Shown: positions 9,601 through 18,352 of the stretch, piece after piece | How the letters are laid out: each line of letters begins with the position of its first letter | Position numbering within the stretch: position 1 is the stretch's first letter | NCBI GenBank assembly: GCA_027100635.1 | Contig: JAMOOQ010000038.1 | Coordinates: forward strand, 22,746 to 86,745 | Source of the DNA: Campylobacteraceae bacterium | GTDB taxonomy: Bacteria; Campylobacterota; Campylobacteria; Campylobacterales; Sulfurovaceae | Direction: 5' to 3' | DNA length: 64,000 bases | The notes under the pieces: generated by a model | Database searches by the model: none | The model's input: the letters and a program-made list of their open reading frames with translations, nothing else | Told to the model about the DNA's origin: nothing | Made by a program: the position numbers and the translations under genes

Positions 9601-12600
9601 AGTTTAAGTTTTCCAAAAAATGTTTCATCATTTTCTATACGGTTATCTCTATTTATTGTTGTACTTACTGTTGCAGACATATGCCCAGCTAAAATTGTCA
9701 CTTGCTCTGGATTTGGATTATTCTCTGTATAATCATAAATCGCCTGAGCATGTATTCTCTCATCGTAAGGGTCACCATCAAAAGTTTCATATTCAACAAT
9801 TACATCATAATCTAAAACCTCATTTAGTGTAATATTTACATCTTTATATGTAATATACTCTACACCACCATCAATAGCAGGTTCTTTAAATATATATTGA
9901 TTTGAACTAAATTGTACAAAAGCACTACACTCTCCCATACCATTATTATTTAATCCTGTCGGATCATATCTAAACTTTGCATTGTTACTTAAGTATAAAT
10001 CATCTTCTGCTGTAACTCCACCAATAAAACCTTCTCCTGAATTAGAGTTTGCAGATAGTATAAAGTTTCCTTTTGTGTAAAAGAATGCTGTTACATCCCA
10101 TTGAGCAGAACCATTATTTGGAAACTCAAAGTTACTTTGTCCAAATACAAAGAAATTAGAAGCAGTTCCGCCTTTATTAACAGTTAGTTCATTTCCTTCC
10201 CATCTTAGAGTACCTCGTAAAAAGATTCTAACTTTTCCAGTAGCTTCAATCGTTAAATCATTTCCTTGATGTCTCCAAGAATTTATATAATAATCACCAT
10301 CGGTAAATACATACTTTATTCCTGCTTTATTCCCACTATCAAGGTTTCCTATCATCATATATTTTCTACCACTACTATACGCTTCTGTTGCATTAAATGT
10401 TATAGTAATATTTCTACTACTTGCAACATAACTTCCAACCTCTTTTTGAACTATTGTAGTACTTTCTGTAAGAGTTGTAGAAGATAAATCTGTTGTACTT
10501 TTAAATGGAACATTATAATCTATAATATTTGGAGGTTTAACCTCACAAGGAACATTATTACATAGTGCATCATCTGTTGTAATAGTATCTCCGTTTTCAT
10601 TAACAGCTGGAGATACTTTTTTATAAGGTGCGACAATATTTGCTACATCAAGAATAATAACCTTATTACCTCCACCACCATCTAGTGTTAAGTTTTGATA
10701 TGTTTGTAATGCACTTGGAAAAATCCCACACTGAGATAGTTCAGGTTCATCATCTTCTTCACCAGTAGCATTACAATCGCCATATCCACTATCAGCTAAA
10801 TCGCTATCATAACATACTTTGGTATCGTTATCTAACTGGATTTTATTTTCTGCAGATACTGCACCTTTAATATAACTAGCACTTCCTAATATCACATCTT
10901 TTTTAGAGTAGATAGCACCTACTATTCTTGAATCATTATGGACATTAAAATTACCATAAGCAAAAATAAACAGATTTGAAGCACTATGAGTATCACTACA
11001 AAGATTAGATCCACCAGTAGTATCACTATTGATTCCAATTTGAGAAATAGTTTCATAATCATCTTCTATAATTAAATTAACTTTTCCATGCATATTCCAC
11101 TGATAACCACTTCCACTACCTTGAGTAGAGAGAGTTTTAATATAATATGTACCTGAATCAAACTCAATATGATTATTAGACCCAGTATCAAAAAGATTCA
11201 TTTTAACAACAACTTTTTTACCTGAAGTATATGGAGTAATATTTACTCTTGTGGCATCACCTATCTCAAATGTACCAATATCTATATAATCTGCAATAAT
11301 ATTAATTATATTTTCTTGCCCAACACCTGATACATCTTTTATGCTATTAATATTAATATAAGGAGCTCTAAGAGTATAGTTACTTGTATGACCAATATAT
11401 AATTTATCTATTTTAATTGTTTGAATAGCTTTAAAATCAACAAGAATTTTTGCACTACCTTGAGTTGAAATATCATATTGACTAATTGTCCCTATTTTAA
11501 TATTTTTTGCCAAACTATCAGTTGTTTTAAATTCACCATCCTCTTTCGTTTGAAGAGAACCTATACTAAATTGATACTCTTTAGAATCAGCACTTTTAAA
11601 TGTAACTAAAGCTGCATCAGCACCATTTTTAATACTATTAACTGCAACACTTGTCGTAACTTCAAATGGAATATTTGTTGTTCCACTATTCCAATCAGAA
11701 CTAACAGTATTATAATCACTATCTGTTAATTTTGTACCGCTTGTATTAGTAGTATACTTTACATTTGTAGTAGAAGTAGATACTGGTGATGCTATTGTAA
11801 ATGTGGCTGGATATTTCATCCCATTAGTTGGGTCAGCAAATGCCTCAGCACCATGCATAGATGGTGTACAACCGGCATTATCCCCATCTGCTCCTGCCGT
11901 ATCATTACAAGTTATCTCATTTCCAGGTCCTCCATTTACAGGAGTTGAATATGTATTAAGATCTTTATCTGGATTATTATATAATTTTGCACTACCACTA
12001 CTAAAATCTACACTAGAATCAATAGCTCTTGTCTGAAGACCATCTTCAAATACACCACATCTTTCTGGCAATACATTTGGATTATCATTTGGTATTGTTT
12101 CATCATCTAAATCCACATTTGTACTAGAGTCACACGCAACAACTTGACCTCTATAATTAACACCATCTTTAACATAAGTGGCATATAAACTACTAGTATT
12201 TAAACAACTCATACTCATTGCAGCAGTTGTTGATACTCTTGCATTTGTATCTTCTGGTGAAATTGAGTTTGTAAATGAAAATGCCGTTGTAGTACCAAGC
12301 ATCCCCATAGGACCCATATCAATATTACTACTAGTATCACAATTTCCAGATGGTTCAACAGCACAATTAGCAGACATTGTTCCACCCATTCCAGACTCAT
12401 CATAATAGACATTAACTTGTTCAAGTGTAGAATCTGCCACATTATCTAAAGGAATACCAGTAGTACAACCAATTCCACCTTTACACATTCCCATATCCAT
12501 ACACATCATTCCACTAAATGTAAAATCAGCATAACATATATCATCCGCATTTTCTACATAAGTAGTAACTGGTTCATTTGGAAATAGATTTGTTGTTGGA

Positions 12601-14327
12601 ACTATAGTTTTTACAAATATATCTTTATTATTTTGCCACTTAACATGTACATTGGCACCTCCACCTTTTTCTATAAACTTTATCTCAATAGGATAATATC
12701 CCATTGTAAAAGATTTTAATTTAGAATTTTTATATTTATTTTTACTCCATGTATCAAGATAATATAACTCTTCTCCATCAATAGTTAATCTTAAATCATC
12801 ATCATGCTTTAACCAAAATTGATAATTCCCATCTTCTGGAATATATATCCATCCCGTCCATGTAACAGAAAAGTTATTATTACCTAATCCACCACCAGGA
12901 TTACCATTACCCCAATCCCAATCAACAGTAGGATCAATTCTACTTATATTTGGTGTTCCACTCCAACTAGTATTATCATAATATTTGGCATTTAATCCAT
13001 TTGTTGGAGTTGATGTAGCATCATCTTCTGAAACGACTATATTAAATGATTTAGAATTAGAAACCCCATCGATATCTGTAGCAGTCAATGAAACAGGAAA
13101 TGAACCAATATCAGCACTAGTTCCACTAAGTGTGCTACCATTAAATGATATTCCAGAAGGCAAAGTTCCATCTAATTCATAGTTTGTTATATCATCATTT
13201 TGAGTTTTATTAACAAATACAGATAAATCAGAGCTAAATGCTACATCTTTTTTTATAGCTTGTTCTGATATAGTATCTATAACTGGAGGTGTTCCTGTTA
13301 CTTTTATAACAAAACTTTGCTTATTTGATTCTCCATCTTTATCTGTTACACTAACCTCTATCGGAAATTCACCAGTTTGTGTTGCAGTTCCACTAATTAT
13401 ACCTGTAGTAGTATCAAAACTAACTCCATCAGGCAATGCTCCTGTTTTATTATAAGATGTAATATTATCATTTTCTGTCTTATTGACAAATGTTGATAAA
13501 TCTAAATTTATAGTATCATCTATCTTAATAATCTCATAAGGATTAGGTGTAATAGCATCAAGAGTTGGAGGTGTTCCCTCTTGTTGTGTTGATTCCACAA
13601 TAGTTAAATAAAAATCTGTATCAGTTTGTAGAGAACCATCTTTTACTCTACCACCTATATTGTTACGCTCCAAAGTATACTCTGGAGTACCACTAATAAT
13701 ACCAGTTGCAGTATCTAAAGATAATCCACCAGGCACCCACCAAGTTTCATAAGTTAGAGTATCTCCATCAGGGTCAGTTCCATGCATTTGATAACTAAAA
13801 AATTCACCTTTAACTGCTGTTTGATCTGGTATGGGATCAATAGATGGTGCACTATTGGAATCTGTAATTGGAGTAAAAGAGAATTTTAATGTATATCTCA
13901 TATAATCTCTATCTGTTTTTATAACTTTTACATAATATGTACTACCTCCAATTACATCAAAGGAGGAGGAAGGGTGAGTATACGATTTAGAAGAGCCATT
14001 ATATATATCTTTACTATCACAACCTCTACCTATAAAAAACTTGACTTTCATCTTATTTCCCCATTGATGTGTACCTTCAGATAAAGATACTGTACCACTA
14101 GCCGATGGTGTAAATTTAAGATATATATTTTTCTTAGTACTCCATGAACCTTCATAAGAATTTTCAACATTAGATATACTATTAGAAACACCATCTAATG
14201 TTGAAATATTATAAGATGAAGAACAAGTATTAGGTGCTGTTTTTACACCCCATAAAATATTTGGTAAAATAAATAATAAAGCAAAAAGATACTTTAGATA
14301 TACTCTACTTCCGTTTAGCTTTCGCAT
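6693..14327 (-). CDS. Giant MshQ-like surface protein with PA14 and lectin-like domains
   Basis: A 2544-residue exported protein. In order I see: a signal peptide (1-27); a beta-rich pre-peptidase-type domain (about 33-155); three Ig-like putative cadherin/He_PIG domains (about 160-435) with repeated signatures such as GIISGT; a PA14 carbohydrate-binding domain (about 443-590, KYYDNTSW ... WTGWIYIPEDGNYQF); two copies of a Cys-flanked beta module (about 756-1195, starting CGVFEDGLQT, and 1198-1472, starting CGIFPSALQT); a Calx-beta-like domain (about 1473-1600); an L-type lectin-like domain (about 1608-1878, with DGIVMVLFDSD and GGSMGYAQ); and a long C-terminal beta region ending RVNW. MshQ proteins of MSHA pili have comparable lectin-like content. 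Strong AAGGAG site before ATG 14327. First gene of the pilin cluster. Predicted adhesin; ligand unknown. Confidence 0.85.
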   Translation of the reverse strand: MRKLNGSRVYLKYLFALLFILPNILWGVKTAPNTCSSSYNISTLDGVSNSISNVENSYEGSWSTKKNIYLKFTPSASGTVSLSEGTHQWGNKMKVKFFIGRGCDSKDIYNGSSKSYTHPSSSFDVIGGSTYYVKVIKTDRDYMRYTLKFSFTPITDSNSAPSIDPIPDQTAVKGEFFSYQMHGTDPDGDTLTYETWWVPGGLSLDTATGIISGTPEYTLERNNIGGRVKDGSLQTDTDFYLTIVESTQQEGTPPTLDAITPNPYEIIKIDDTINLDLSTFVNKTENDNITSYNKTGALPDGVSFDTTTGIISGTATQTGEFPIEVSVTDKDGESNKQSFVIKVTGTPPVIDTISEQAIKKDVAFSSDLSVFVNKTQNDDITNYELDGTLPSGISFNGSTLSGTSADIGSFPVSLTATDIDGVSNSKSFNIVVSEDDATSTPTNGLNAKYYDNTSWSGTPNISRIDPTVDWDWGNGNPGGGLGNNNFSVTWTGWIYIPEDGNYQFWLKHDDDLRLTIDGEELYYLDTWSKNKYKNSKLKSFTMGYYPIEIKFIEKGGGANVHVKWQNNKDIFVKTIVPTTNLFPNEPVTTYVENADDICYADFTFSGMMCMDMGMCKGGIGCTTGIPLDNVADSTLEQVNVYYDESGMGGTMSANCAVEPSGNCDTSSNIDMGPMGMLGTTTAFSFTNSISPEDTNARVSTTAAMSMSCLNTSSLYATYVKDGVNYRGQVVACDSSTNVDLDDETIPNDNPNVLPERCGVFEDGLQTRAIDSSVDFSSGSAKLYNNPDKDLNTYSTPVNGGPGNEITCNDTAGADGDNAGCTPSMHGAEAFADPTNGMKYPATFTIASPVSTSTTNVKYTTNTSGTKLTDSDYNTVSSDWNSGTTNIPFEVTTSVAVNSIKNGADAALVTFKSADSKEYQFSIGSLQTKEDGEFKTTDSLAKNIKIGTISQYDISTQGSAKILVDFKAIQTIKIDKLYIGHTSNYTLRAPYININSIKDVSGVGQENIINIIADYIDIGTFEIGDATRVNITPYTSGKKVVVKMNLFDTGSNNHIEFDSGTYYIKTLSTQGSGSGYQWNMHGKVNLIIEDDYETISQIGINSDTTGGSNLCSDTHSASNLFIFAYGNFNVHNDSRIVGAIYSKKDVILGSASYIKGAVSAENKIQLDNDTKVCYDSDLADSGYGDCNATGEEDDEPELSQCGIFPSALQTYQNLTLDGGGGNKVIILDVANIVAPYKKVSPAVNENGDTITTDDALCNNVPCEVKPPNIIDYNVPFKSTTDLSSTTLTESTTIVQKEVGSYVASSRNITITFNATEAYSSGRKYMMIGNLDSGNKAGIKYVFTDGDYYINSWRHQGNDLTIEATGKVRIFLRGTLRWEGNELTVNKGGTASNFFVFGQSNFEFPNNGSAQWDVTAFFYTKGNFILSANSNSGEGFIGGVTAEDDLYLSNNAKFRYDPTGLNNNGMGECSAFVQFSSNQYIFKEPAIDGGVEYITYKDVNITLNEVLDYDVIVEYETFDGDPYDERIHAQAIYDYTENNPNPEQVTILAGHMSATVSTTINRDNRIENDETFFGKLKLVTTGKDVTLGSLKETNLTISVQTEDDVPLCFKDNFGSALDDKWRTLFSQGGFEPAIVDGRLRLTDRGHSLATAVTKDYYFLAKWNLIEVEYLQYAYGGCEKGSTATKGGGIGKWGADGIVMVLFDSDVGHSPEVGSFGGSMGYAQRHRKKGFEGGWIGLGIDEYGNFSNPNEGRDGGVGFKPNNVTIRGSSGDLSGSDRYHGYKFLGANTNLNHTVATKMRNSSYPGDRYKFRIDARDPAKLLISLQQDSGNGYKTVINEFDAKDPMYNQAEAPEKVRLAFTSGTGGGCNNHEIDELSVRGVCRVYNADLYNKGPFSAWNTDSTIDAKITRTKIVNNKFQLMLASLNHERDRFEAKEKIHNGFPFYAQALATLIAKGYTADIASFDIKVLYQLVDSSGSDKPEVITTLIDNGDKQMFNATKNDRELKSFKVAGAYKNVRVQFTMCADYSDETEQYTVYPYESCQNGIYYTINQPNRLGYRLVYSDDDFAIRPDRFNSTIGTSYIAQNPSAITFNAFDSNSNPTLRYNESQGNSFNVALTNVVRSCDVLDPVFTPNVSFSDGTVTADYTLPNVSTYNLSISEINGQEFAFTDAKPGDTANGDRYITPFNTSKVITVRPSNLRVDGISLNNFNNNPYTHLSDLSLDQITNLNKTMAASLAFRVTALRADGTVAPNYAGVCSAQNTEINLDFDTTADAINTTTVNSLKYVFTPAGGNRQVWDMAKLTTDPEIFLQYDIDKLDYTGGVANISIPFNFTKDLNVPSNPFDLNVSDITATETITDGLSTKASTNDIDRTYSNQNITFVYSRVRASRKLYPEITEISEKTPIFSDIYCDFNPSIDCNTFVTNLSDDIINENSWFINRSFDSINQLDGVINSNVIVGSATVKAIDIRANGTDEDVTVRNDAGEQMVDIRLEPSPWLRYDPIDAMGRYTYQVEFIVAPTETWSGVGERGHIIDTNGSSSQTRQRVNW

Positions 14328-14513
14328 AATAAACTCCTTGTTATATAAAAGAGATGTTTGAGAACATAAATTTGTGATTAAATTGACAGTTAAAAAACTC
14401 TCTTTTATTATGATATTAAGATTTTGGACAATTCCGTATCTTTAGTAATTATAGTCTTATATATTTTAATTAATACTTAAAGACAACACCTTAGCCAAAA
14501 AAATCCAAAATCA

Positions 14514-14648
14514 TTAAGCCACATCTCCATGAATCATCGAAAATGCCGAAACTCTCCAAATTGCCTCATTAATTAAAATATCATCCACTTTTTCCCCATA
14601 TAATTTTAATACTTCTCTAGTATATTTCTCTGCTCTTATGATTAGAAT
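14514..14648 (-). pseudogene. C-terminal remnant of an unknown gene
   Basis: On the minus strand a 44-codon open frame with no usable start encodes a protein-like tail (IIRAEKYTREVLKLYGEK ... WRVSAFSMIHGDVA, stop at 14514-14516). It begins directly behind, and slightly overlaps, the stop of the 163-residue gene at 14642. It looks like the 3' end of a gene whose front was lost, perhaps replaced by the gene upstream. The rest of the gap 14328-14513 holds only the AT-rich leader of the MshQ-like gene. Confidence 0.45.
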
Positions 14649-15133
14649 TTACCTTTACTTTTTAAAGTAGTTAATATACTATATAAAGAATTTAATCGTT
14701 CTTTCAGCTCAATACTTTGTTCATTTAAAGCATTATTAAAGTTTTGCTTTTTATTATCATCAATTGATTCTTGAATTATCTGTATTCCTGATAATTGATT
14801 TTTAAAAGTATTTCTTTCAAATTCACAAGTATTATCTTGGCAATCCAATAAAACTTTTGCTATTAAAGTTGTAGAATCAATAATTCTGTGTAAAGGAACT
14901 TCTTCTGATTGACGTGACCATTTATCGCCAGTATGTCTCATAGTTTTTAATGAAATATCTTCTTCATCCCATTGAGATATACCAATAGATAAATATTGAC
15001 AATCTGTATTATTTGCAAAGTGACCATCAAATTGTGTATATGGTATTGCGTATACTGGTTTATGTTCTAAATTATGAGATAAATTCTCATTTGCTTTATA
15101 ACTTTTTTTATTTCCAAATTCATTTATTGGCAT
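14642..15133 (-). CDS. Uncharacterised protein (possibly DUF6530)
   Basis: A 163-residue soluble protein without signal peptide. The first 110 residues contain a compact, polar domain with several Trp, His and paired Cys (DCQDNTCEFE, about 113-120), and the last 45 residues form a Lys/Glu/Asn-rich helix. The start of the protein (MPINEFGNKKSYKA) and the tract HKPVYAIPYTQFDGHF recall the DUF6530 family, but this is memory rather than a search. AAAGGAT ribosome site before ATG 15133. It lies 23 bases downstream of valS on the same strand, and in front of a gene remnant, which suggests local gene replacement. Confidence 0.6.
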   Translation of the reverse strand: MPINEFGNKKSYKANENLSHNLEHKPVYAIPYTQFDGHFANNTDCQYLSIGISQWDEEDISLKTMRHTGDKWSRQSEEVPLHRIIDSTTLIAKVLLDCQDNTCEFERNTFKNQLSGIQIIQESIDDNKKQNFNNALNEQSIELKERLNSLYSILTTLKSKGKF

Positions 15134-15156
15134 TGCTTATCCTTTATTTTATATAA

Positions 15157-17796
15157 TTATACCCCAAAGCCATTCAATTCAGCTTCAACTTTAGTAATTT
15201 TATTTTTAGCATCTTCTAAGCCTTTTCTGTTTGTTGCCAAAACCTCAGCAGGAGCATTAGCCACAAATCTTTCATTATTCAACATCCCACTTAACTTATT
15301 TATCTCTTTTTCCAATTTCTCTTTTTGGCGAGTAAGTTTAGTAATAATTGGTTTCATATCAATCTCACCAGTTGGCAGATATACTTCAAGATTATCAGAT
15401 AAATCAGTTATAGAATTTTCAACTTTTGCATCTACAAACTCAATATCTTTTACTTTTGCCAATCTTTGTATAAATGGTTTTGCCATATCTTTATCTATAT
15501 TTGTATTTAGTTTAATATAAGCTTTATCTATCTTGCTATTACCCATATCAATTACCACTTTTGCTCTTCTAAGAGTCGTTATCGCCTCTTCTATAATCTT
15601 AAATGTATCTTCAACTTCTATATCTCTTTTGATATTTTTTGGAAACTGCATAATCATCAAAGATTTACCCTCTTCAAGAGTAGTTCCACTAAGTTTATGA
15701 TATAAATGGTCTGCGATAAATGGCATAATTGGGCTTATCATTTTTAGCGTCTCTTTGAAAATAGCACCAAGTTCTATAATACTATCTTTATCTGCTTTTG
15801 AGTACTCAATACCCCAATCACAAAACTCATTCCAAGTAAAGTTATATAGCACTTTTGCCATCTCATCAAATTTATAGCTATCAATCTTTTCTCTAATTGT
15901 ATCAACTGCTTCACTCAAACGGCTTTGCATATATAATCCAAGTGGAGTTTTAATCTCTATCTCGTTTAAATCTTTAAAAGTACTATGGTTTAGTTGAAGA
16001 TAATTAGTTGCATTATAAAGCTTATTTGTAAAGTTTCTAAACTGCTCTAAATTCTTCTCTCCTAGCTTAATATCTCTTCCTTGAACAGCAAGATAGGCTA
16101 ATGTAAATCTAATTATATCAGCAGAGTGAGCTTCTACCATATCAAGAGGGTCAATCACATTTCCTTTTGATTTACTCATTTTATGACCATATTCATCACG
16201 AACTAATGCGTGCATATAAATATCTTTAAATGGTAATTCACCAGTAAAATGCTCACTCATCATCATCATTCTAGCTACCCAAAAGAACATAATATCAAAT
16301 CCAGTAATTAAAAGAGAATTTGGATAAAAATCTTTCATATCGCTATCATTGTATAAATCTTTTAACTCACCATTATTCCCCCAACCAAGTGGAGACATTG
16401 CCCATAAAGCAGAACTAAACCAAGTATCTAACACATCAGGGTCTTGAGTTAAACTTTTAGAAGCACATTTTGGACACTCTTTAGGATTATCGTCTTTATC
16501 TGCCCATTGGTGATTACAACTATTACAATTAAATACAGGTATTCTATGACCCCACCATAATTGACGACTTATACACCAAGGACGAAGCTCGTCCATCCAT
16601 GCCGTATAAGAGTTTATCCAATGAGCTGGGTGGAAATTATTTTTTGCTTTAGTTTTATCAATAGAGTTTTGAGCCATCTCATTACTTAAAAACCATTGAG
16701 TAGATATAAAAGGCTCAACAATATTTTTACATCTATAACAGTGTCCAACTTGATGGATATGCTCCTCTATTTTTACAATATGTCCTGCATTTTCCAAAGC
16801 TTTTACAATTACTGGACGAGCCTCTAATCTCTCTAATCCTGCAAACTCTCCACAATAATCATTTAAAATACCTTTTTCATCAAATACTTTGATAAACTCT
16901 AAATTATGTCTTTTACCAACAGCATAATCGTTTTGGTCATGAGCAGGAGTAACCTTTACAACACCTGTTCCAAACTCCATATCAACATGAGAATCTGTGA
17001 TAACTTTGATTTTTCTATCGGTTAAAGGTAATAAAACCTCTTTGCCAACAATATTACTATATCTACTATCATCAGGATGAACCATAATAGCAGTATCCCC
17101 AAAATAAGTTTCAGGTCTTGTAGTAGCTACTTCAAGCTCTCCACTACCATCAGCAAACTTATATATCATAGTATAAAACTTACCATTTACCTCTTCGTGT
17201 TCTACCTCTATATCACTTAATGCCCCATCTTTGGTACACCAATTTACCATATAGTTATTTTGAGTAATCTGCCCCTCATCATAAAGCTTTACAAATGCCT
17301 CTTTTACTGCTTCTTGAAGCCCACTATCAAGAGTAAATCTCTCTCTCTTCCACGCAGGAGTAACTCCAAGTTTTCTCATTTGATGGACGATATTACTCCC
17401 ACTTGTCTCTTTTTGAAGCCAAGCTCTTTTTAGAAACTCATCTCTTCCTATTTTATCTTTGGTTGTCCCCTCTGCTATAAGTTGCTTTTCAACTATATTT
17501 TGAGTAGCAATCCCTGCATGGTCAGTCCCTGGTTGCCAAAGAGTTTTATATCCATCCATTCTTTTATAACGAGTGATAATATCTTGAAGTGTAAATGTAA
17601 GTGCGTGACCAATATGTAGGCTTCCTGTAACATTTGGAGGTGGCATCATAATAGAGAAGTTTTTACCCTCCTCTTGAATATCACTATTTCCATCTATCTC
17701 AAAATAGCCTCTATCTTCACATAATTTATAATATTTGTCTTCAACTTTTTTTGGGTTGTATTTATCTGCTGTTTTTTTTTCTACTGTTTGGCTCAT
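15157..17796 (-). CDS. valS: Valyl-tRNA synthetase
   Basis: Class Ia aminoacyl-tRNA synthetase that charges tRNA-Val and edits mischarged threonine. The 879 residues include the HIGH motif (PPPNVTGSLHIGHALT, near 52-67), the CP1 editing domain, a zinc-ribbon-like tract (CNSCNHQWADKDDNPKECPKC, broken here only by its spacing), the KMSKS motif (KMSKSKGNVIDP, near 540), the anticodon-binding domain and a C-terminal coiled coil (last 65 residues, rich in Lys, Glu and Leu). Length and motif order are standard. ATG 17796 follows TTAGGA. The gene is intact. Confidence 0.97.
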   Translation of the reverse strand: MSQTVEKKTADKYNPKKVEDKYYKLCEDRGYFEIDGNSDIQEEGKNFSIMMPPPNVTGSLHIGHALTFTLQDIITRYKRMDGYKTLWQPGTDHAGIATQNIVEKQLIAEGTTKDKIGRDEFLKRAWLQKETSGSNIVHQMRKLGVTPAWKRERFTLDSGLQEAVKEAFVKLYDEGQITQNNYMVNWCTKDGALSDIEVEHEEVNGKFYTMIYKFADGSGELEVATTRPETYFGDTAIMVHPDDSRYSNIVGKEVLLPLTDRKIKVITDSHVDMEFGTGVVKVTPAHDQNDYAVGKRHNLEFIKVFDEKGILNDYCGEFAGLERLEARPVIVKALENAGHIVKIEEHIHQVGHCYRCKNIVEPFISTQWFLSNEMAQNSIDKTKAKNNFHPAHWINSYTAWMDELRPWCISRQLWWGHRIPVFNCNSCNHQWADKDDNPKECPKCASKSLTQDPDVLDTWFSSALWAMSPLGWGNNGELKDLYNDSDMKDFYPNSLLITGFDIMFFWVARMMMMSEHFTGELPFKDIYMHALVRDEYGHKMSKSKGNVIDPLDMVEAHSADIIRFTLAYLAVQGRDIKLGEKNLEQFRNFTNKLYNATNYLQLNHSTFKDLNEIEIKTPLGLYMQSRLSEAVDTIREKIDSYKFDEMAKVLYNFTWNEFCDWGIEYSKADKDSIIELGAIFKETLKMISPIMPFIADHLYHKLSGTTLEEGKSLMIMQFPKNIKRDIEVEDTFKIIEEAITTLRRAKVVIDMGNSKIDKAYIKLNTNIDKDMAKPFIQRLAKVKDIEFVDAKVENSITDLSDNLEVYLPTGEIDMKPIITKLTRQKEKLEKEINKLSGMLNNERFVANAPAEVLATNRKGLEDAKNKITKVEAELNGFGV

Positions 17797-17893
17797 AGTT
17801 TTTCCTAAGTATATAATATACGAGATTATATCTAAATCGTATTAAACTTATTTGTAAAGATTTTTTGCTTTGAATTTGATATAGAATTTATGT

Positions 17894-17899
17894 TATAAT
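17894..17899 (+). promoter_or_regulatory. Extended -10 promoter of the VF530-family gene
   Basis: TATAAT at 17894-17899, 21 bases before the ATG, preceded by TG two bases upstream of the hexamer and A+T-rich sequence in place of a -35 box, as is usual in this phylum. An AAAGGA ribosome site follows at about 17905. Confidence 0.55.
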
Positions 17900-17919
17900 A
17901 CTCTAAAGGATATTTAAAA

Positions 17920-18147
17920 ATGAATAATCAAAACAACCCTTTACATGGGATAAAATTAGAAGCGATATTAAATAAATTAGTTGAACATTACGGATGGGAA
18001 GAGTTAGGGGAGAAGATAAATATTAATTGTTTTAATAACCAACAAAGTATCAAATCTTGCCTTAAGTTCTTACGAAATGTTGAATATGAATGGGCTAGAA
18101 TAAAGGTAGAGAAATTATATATTAAATTGATGAAAGAGCCTGTTTAA
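17920..18147 (+). CDS. VF530-family (DUF2132) small DNA-binding-like protein
   Basis: A 75-residue protein that matches the VF530/DUF2132 family along its whole length: [20 protein letters not shown], then [14 protein letters not shown], then [10 protein letters not shown] and a final [10 protein letters not shown]. The family is named after Vibrio fischeri VF530 and is thought, from fold, to bind nucleic acid. The biological role is not established. It has its own -10 box and an AAAGGA ribosome site 9 bases before ATG 17920. Stands alone between divergent valS and the cytochrome gene. The following stretch 18148-18352 holds a short protein-like fragment (about 18172-18231) but no gene. Confidence 0.85.
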   Translation: MNNQNNPLHGIKLEAILNKLVEHYGWEELGEKININCFNNQQSIKSCLKFLRNVEYEWARIKVEKLYIKLMKEPV

Positions 18148-18352
18148 ATTAGATTAATAGTGAACTTATTAATGAAGAGCATTTTAGGATCGATTTGGTT
18201 TCTATATCAGAGATATACTACAAGATGCAATAAAGAAGGTAAATTTTACCCATAGAAACATATCTTAAAATATTATAGATATAAATACAAGTTATAATTA
18301 ATATATAGGATAAAGAGTGTATAATTCTAAAATTAAATATTTGGAGTTTATT

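Noticed and set aside
18172..18231. Short protein-like fragment EHFRIDLVSISEIYYKMQ on plus
   Set aside because: Only about 18 codons without start. It may be the tail of a lost gene, but too short to call; a weak likeness to 52255-52326 (TGCAATAAAGA) is probably chance.
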